Below, one piece after another: positions 5,538-9,020 of a DNA stretch of 9,020 nt; within the stretch, counting starts at the first letter, position 1; every line of letters begins with the position of its first letter. Source of the DNA: Fidelibacterota bacterium (lineage in GTDB: Bacteria > Marinisomatota > Marinisomatia > SCGC-AAA003-L08 > TMED161); NCBI GenBank assembly GCA_002591605.1, contig PCDA01000015.1, forward strand, positions 17,314-26,333. Reading direction: 5' to 3'. The notes under the pieces were generated by a model. That model did no database searches and had not been told where the DNA came from. It was given only the letters and a program-made list of their open reading frames with translations. The translations under genes were made by a program, and so were the position numbers.

Positions 5538-8500
5538 TTAATCTGTACAAGTACTAAGAAGTGTTACGCTTACTTCATCACTTTGGGCCCCATTCGGATT
5601 TACAAGATTTGCAAAAATAGTTGGGCTTGTACATGTATATTGCTCAGGGTCTGACGCCGTTAGCGTACATTCATTATGATTAAATGTAATTCTAAAATAT
5701 TTATTTCCGTCATCATCTGTCAATACTTGATTACTGGGTGGTTCCAAAATGAAGGCTTGCCCCCAAGTAAGTACTGTTGTTGCATCACATTGTTCTTGAG
5801 TAAGTGGTTCGCCTGTTTCACTATCAACTTGTTCTTCACCATCATCATATTCACTATTACCATTTATATCAAAATAACATAAGTTTAAAATTGCTTCTAC
5901 TGTAGGACCACCCTGCGAACCTGTATATATGAGTTCGACATTAGAACCCTGGACAGGCACACCATAGAAATCAAGAAGCTGGGCTCTTAATATAACTTCA
6001 AAAATATCATTATTAGGGTTAGGGTTTGCAGGACAGGCCCAATCTATCTGAGTGTCGGATAATGGAAGTAATGATAATGAGCAATCTACACAAACATTTT
6101 CATAATCTACAGGGTTAGCAAAACTTGAAACAACAATTTGTTGACTGGTAAGCCATTCAAGCTCTAATTCTGCACACTCTTCGTAGGAAGATAGACTATC
6201 AGCGCAGAAGCTTCCTGTTGTATAACCTAAAATCTCAGGAACCTCGTGAAGCTGTGCTGAATTATATGTGATTGTTGTCCAAGCAACTCCAGGCCAGTGA
6301 TCTGAATCAGGGTCACCTCCAGGTTTTACATTATTAGTTTTTGCTTCAGCTCCAATTTCTGCTAAATTTTCAGGATTTAATGTAAAATAAACAGATGTTG
6401 AATCTACAACAGGGTTAGCCCATGTATCCCAAAGCATTATTGAAACTGGCATTTCTGTTAATCCACCACCAATATTTTCAGCTTCTAAAAAAGAGTATCC
6501 AATAATACCCGAAGTTGCTGGTCCTGAAGCAACTGTTAATGGTACTGAATATGCAGAGCAAATAGGCTCATATAGTCTATCACTGGTTGAACCATCACTA
6601 TCTAAATCATCTACGTCTAAGGCATCTAGTTCATCAGCATTTTCAATGGTTTCTAAAACAGAGTAAGGATGAACTTCTAAATTCATTGCTACTGATGTTG
6701 GTACCTGACCTGAGTTGACTGTTATATTTGATACACCTAATGTTGAAATTGAATATGCATCACTTAAATTTTCATTTCCATCCAGATGTACGCCTCCAAG
6801 GACTGTTTCATTCGTTAACTTCCATCTAGTTACATATGGCTCGGTAACATTATTTCCAAAAGCATCAGTTATAACCGCTTCAAGTACAGTAGACTCATCT
6901 GTTGGACTTCCTTGCACAGATATAACACTTGGGAATGGAGGGGTGATAGAAACTGAGTGCGCATATGATGATGAGATTTGAACACCAAGTGTATCTGTCA
7001 AGCCCTCATAAAGACCAACTACTTTAACTAGTCCTGATGCAGTTTCTGCATTAAATGTTGTTTTAGCATATACAATTGTAGTGTCATCTGGAAAACTATT
7101 AAATATAGGATCACTTAAATTACCTGCTTGAGCAGAAACAAATAATCCATTTTCAGGATTTAGAGATCCAGCTTCAAGCCATTCACCGTCATTATCTGGA
7201 TCATTTTGGATAGCAGAGAATGTCATGAATGAATTTAAGGCTGGAGGATTTCCTAATGAATCTGTGTAAAAAGCATATACATCAGTTGATTCTAGGCCAT
7301 TACTGTCAGGAAGTAAATAATTAGAAGCAACCAATCTCAAATCTTCATCACAGTTAGGGCATGCCTCATTATTTACTATTGTAATATAATCTGTTCCTAT
7401 TTGATTCCCTTCTGAGTCCGTTAAGATTTCCGAAGTAAAGGGGTCAAGAACATAAGCAGTTAAAATGTCATTTCCACCTTGTATATTTGTATATGTAACA
7501 CTTGCTACACCATTCTGACCTTCAACTACAGTAGAATCTGAGTCTGAGTTTTCGCAACAGGTATACTCAAATTCATGACTAATTTCACCATTTGATCCTC
7601 TTTGTTCAGCATCTAGAGCAAATCTAACAAGAACATTAGATATACCAACTCCAGCTTGATTTTTTGCAATTACTGATATCTCTGTATTGTCATATTGATC
7701 ATGAGGAATAGACTCGTAGTTTGGATAGAAATAAAACTCTGCTATATCATATTCTGGTTCTTGTCCACCAGATACAGGATATGTTGCTTCAAGTGTTTCA
7801 GCAATATCTTCATTGAATACAGATATACTAAAAACAACATCAACATTATTACTACTTAGACCTGGAATTGATGCTGGCTCTATTGTATAAACTGCAGATG
7901 CAGGCTCACCTGTATCAGATGTATAGGCTAATGAATTATCCAACGAACCTACACCATCAGTGAGAAGATTGAATAAGATTGGAATATTTGGCATTGAAGA
8001 ATTATACTCATTAAGTACTCTAGCTGATATAGTAGTTTGATAAGTTACATTTGTGTTGTCACTAAAAACTTCGCTAGTAGAAGTTGTAACACTTAAATTA
8101 ATGAAATCTGAAAGAGAGTTAACAGTAACTTGTTCAGTTGTTTGATTAATAGTTTCATATTGATCAGTATATGAAAATGTAATATTAAAAATGCCACTTT
8201 CACCATTATCTTTCCAGTATCCCTCTAAAATACCTTCGCTATTTGTGGTGGAGGTTCCACCATCGAAGTATGCAAAGCTGGAGGTGGTTGATTCACAGTT
8301 TGAAGAGTCGTCACCAGTCAGGATGCATTCTTGTACATTAATTTCAGCCCCTTCAACAGGTTCATCATCTGAATCAAGTATTTCTACTTGAAAATATAAA
8401 TGATAGTCTGTTGATAGAGGATTGTCAACATCATATGCGTAGGTTGTATTTTCAACACAATTTAATAGATGGCAATTCCTTACTTCTGTTTGAACTGAAA

Positions 8501-8624
8501 TAGTATATGTTAAATTTGGATTTTCAGCCGAAACTGGCTCTGAATTATCGCAAGAAAGTGAAAATATTAGTAAGAAAATAGATATTAATAGCACTTTATA
8601 GTTTGAATAGTTTATGCTTTTCAT
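5538..8624 (-). CDS. Large multi-Ig-domain probable surface or periplasmic lipoprotein
   Basis: A 1028-residue exported protein that I cannot assign to a named gene. A lysine-containing N terminus and a hydrophobic core (11-23) lead to C25, a probable lipidated cysteine, although FSLSC is a poor lipobox (Ser at -3) and Asp follows it. The rest looks like a chain of about seven invasin/Big_1-like Ig domains, each recognised by a turn of the type D-x-x-G-x-P-V followed by a V-x-F strand. These turns lie at residues 84-97, 205-220, 321-337, 454-471, 586-604, 732-749 and 884-901. CxxC pairs at 422-425 and 845-848 open the fourth and seventh domains. Possible calcium loops are DPDNDG (475-480), DLDSDG (673-678) and DINGNSEYDDGE (919-930). 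There are 20 cysteines, many probably disulfide-bonded. No C-terminal sorting signal is visible. The gene begins 3 bases after the secretin gene and ends 18 bases before pilB, so an adhesin, secretin accessory or secreted cargo role is inferred, not shown. Confidence 0.85.
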   Translation of the reverse strand: MKSINYSNYKVLLISIFLLIFSLSCDNSEPVSAENPNLTYTISVQTEVRNCHLLNCVENTTYAYDVDNPLSTDYHLYFQVEILDSDDEPVEGAEINVQECILTGDDSSNCESTTSSFAYFDGGTSTTNSEGILEGYWKDNGESGIFNITFSYTDQYETINQTTEQVTVNSLSDFINLSVTTSTSEVFSDNTNVTYQTTISARVLNEYNSSMPNIPILFNLLTDGVGSLDNSLAYTSDTGEPASAVYTIEPASIPGLSSNNVDVVFSISVFNEDIAETLEATYPVSGGQEPEYDIAEFYFYPNYESIPHDQYDNTEISVIAKNQAGVGISNVLVRFALDAEQRGSNGEISHEFEYTCCENSDSDSTVVEGQNGVASVTYTNIQGGNDILTAYVLDPFTSEILTDSEGNQIGTDYITIVNNEACPNCDEDLRLVASNYLLPDSNGLESTDVYAFYTDSLGNPPALNSFMTFSAIQNDPDNDGEWLEAGSLNPENGLFVSAQAGNLSDPIFNSFPDDTTIVYAKTTFNAETASGLVKVVGLYEGLTDTLGVQISSSYAHSVSITPPFPSVISVQGSPTDESTVLEAVITDAFGNNVTEPYVTRWKLTNETVLGGVHLDGNENLSDAYSISTLGVSNITVNSGQVPTSVAMNLEVHPYSVLETIENADELDALDVDDLDSDGSTSDRLYEPICSAYSVPLTVASGPATSGIIGYSFLEAENIGGGLTEMPVSIMLWDTWANPVVDSTSVYFTLNPENLAEIGAEAKTNNVKPGGDPDSDHWPGVAWTTITYNSAQLHEVPEILGYTTGSFCADSLSSYEECAELELEWLTSQQIVVSSFANPVDYENVCVDCSLSLLPLSDTQIDWACPANPNPNNDIFEVILRAQLLDFYGVPVQGSNVELIYTGSQGGPTVEAILNLCYFDINGNSEYDDGEEQVDSETGEPLTQEQCDATTVLTWGQAFILEPPSNQVLTDDDGNKYFRITFNHNECTLTASDPEQYTCTSPTIFANLVNPNGAQSDEVSVTLLSTCTD

Positions 8625-8627
8625 AGA

Positions 8628-9020
8628 TTACTCTTCCTTTTTCTTTTTGTCGGACTTTTTAGTTTTCTTTTTAGCACTTTTATTATCATCCACATCTAAG
8701 CCATAAGTTATAGATTTATTTTCAGTTTCAATGTGAAAAGGATTTTTGTTAATGCCGCTGTAATTATCATAAATGATTTTGGGAGTAATTTGTATTACAA
8801 GATCAGTTTTTGATTCAATTTCAGAACTATGTCTAAAAAAACGTTCGCCAATATACGGGATACTTGATAAAAAAGGGATACGATGCTCGACCTTCTTTTT
8901 ATCTAGAGAGAGCAATCCACCTATAATGATTGATTCATTATCCATAACTCTAATTGTTGTCGTAGATTGTCTTTTCTTAACCCAAGGAATATTTCTGTCT
9001 GGGCCAATAAACTCAAATAT
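8628..9020 (-). CDS. Outer-membrane secretin, C-terminal part (PilQ/GspD family, partial)
   Basis: The last 130 residues of a secretin; the frame stays open to the window edge, so the 5' part is outside. Visible family hallmarks are IPWVKKRQSTTTIRVMDNE (fragment residues 11-29), the GGL turn (34-36), the signature IPFLSSIPYIGERFFR (48-63) and the strand VIQITPKII (75-83), which closes the secretin domain. Secretins form the gated beta-barrel through which pili or secreted proteins cross the outer membrane. After the domain comes a tail of about 47 residues ending in a run of lysines and glutamates (KKKTKKSDKKKKEE), which may be disordered or a binding site for a pilotin or another accessory protein. 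It heads the visible part of the minus-strand operon. The N-terminal domains that would separate PilQ from GspD are not in the window. Confidence 0.92.
   Translation of the reverse strand: MFEFIGPDRNIPWVKKRQSTTTIRVMDNESIIIGGLLSLDKKKVEHRIPFLSSIPYIGERFFRHSSEIESKTDLVIQITPKIIYDNYSGINKNPFHIETENKSITYGLDVDDNKSAKKKTKKSDKKKKEE
8631..8640 (-). promoter_or_regulatory. Shine-Dalgarno site of the Ig-like gene, encoded in the secretin tail
   Basis: The minus strand reads AAAGGAAGAG, ending six bases before the ATG at 8624. These bases are also the last codons (Lys-Glu-Glu) of the secretin gene, so the lysine/glutamate-rich tail doubles as the ribosome site for the next gene. This supports the chosen start and tight co-expression. 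Confidence 0.7.

Noticed and set aside
6367..7162. A 13-base identical string (ttttcaggattta) at 6367-6379 and 7150-7162, encoding LNPEN in two Ig-like domains
   Set aside because: A 12-base version also occurs in pilB (LNPE), so it more likely reflects shared codons in AT-rich DNA than a DNA repeat or recombination site.
5676..8391. Three shorter plus-strand open frames opposite the Ig-like gene
   Set aside because: All are antisense to a continuous 1028-codon frame with a good start site and recognisable domains; none shows a family motif.
5538..8624. Horizontal acquisition of the Ig-like gene because it looks richer in GC than rlmB
   Set aside because: A few hand-counted stretches are richer in GC, but the difference follows from amino-acid content (Asp, Gly, Ala, Thr, Pro against Lys, Ile, Asn). 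No mobile-element remnants or flanking repeats were seen.

Overview
The window is AT-rich DNA from a Gram-negative bacterium with very tightly packed genes. Neighbouring genes abut or overlap by 1 to 16 bases, and the longest gap between genes is only 32 bases. An outer-membrane secretin and a probable lipoprotein show a two-membrane envelope. The low GC content, compaction and a very large multi-Ig envelope protein with a DINGN...DDGE-type loop would suit a marine lineage near the FCB group, such as Marinimicrobia/SAR406. That placement is inference; nothing in the window proves the taxon.

Layout, left to right. Positions 1-69 hold the last 22 codons of an unrecognised plus-strand gene, which runs directly into a TlpA/ResA-type thiol-disulfide protein (70-651). 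This overlaps tail to tail with a minus-strand Hsp15-type S4 RNA-binding protein (636-1037). A 32-base AT-rich gap separates that gene from a divergent rlmB-type 23S rRNA 2'-O-methyltransferase (1070-1834), whose 3' end in turn overlaps the end of the next minus-strand operon.

The rest, 1820-9020, is one minus-strand operon. In transcription order it holds the C-terminal end of a secretin (PilQ/GspD type, cut by the window edge), a 1028-residue seven-domain Ig-like probable lipoprotein, the PilB/GspE assembly ATPase, the PilC/GspF inner-membrane platform protein and the PilD prepilin peptidase. Gaps are 3 and 18 bases, followed by two one-base TAATG overlaps, so the five genes are probably co-expressed. 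Together they give the outer-membrane pore, motor, platform and prepilin-processing enzyme of a type IV pilus or type II secretion machine. The pilins and any retraction ATPase would have to lie elsewhere.

The points most worth following are: the giant Ig-like protein inserted between secretin and motor; the loss of all four zinc-ligand cysteines in the motor ATPase, which has no cysteine at all; and two consecutive near-perfect 24-residue MshEN motifs at its N terminus, predicting control by cyclic di-GMP. No RNA genes, insertion sequences, CRISPR arrays or convincing terminators were seen, and no gene-free stretch is longer than 32 bases.
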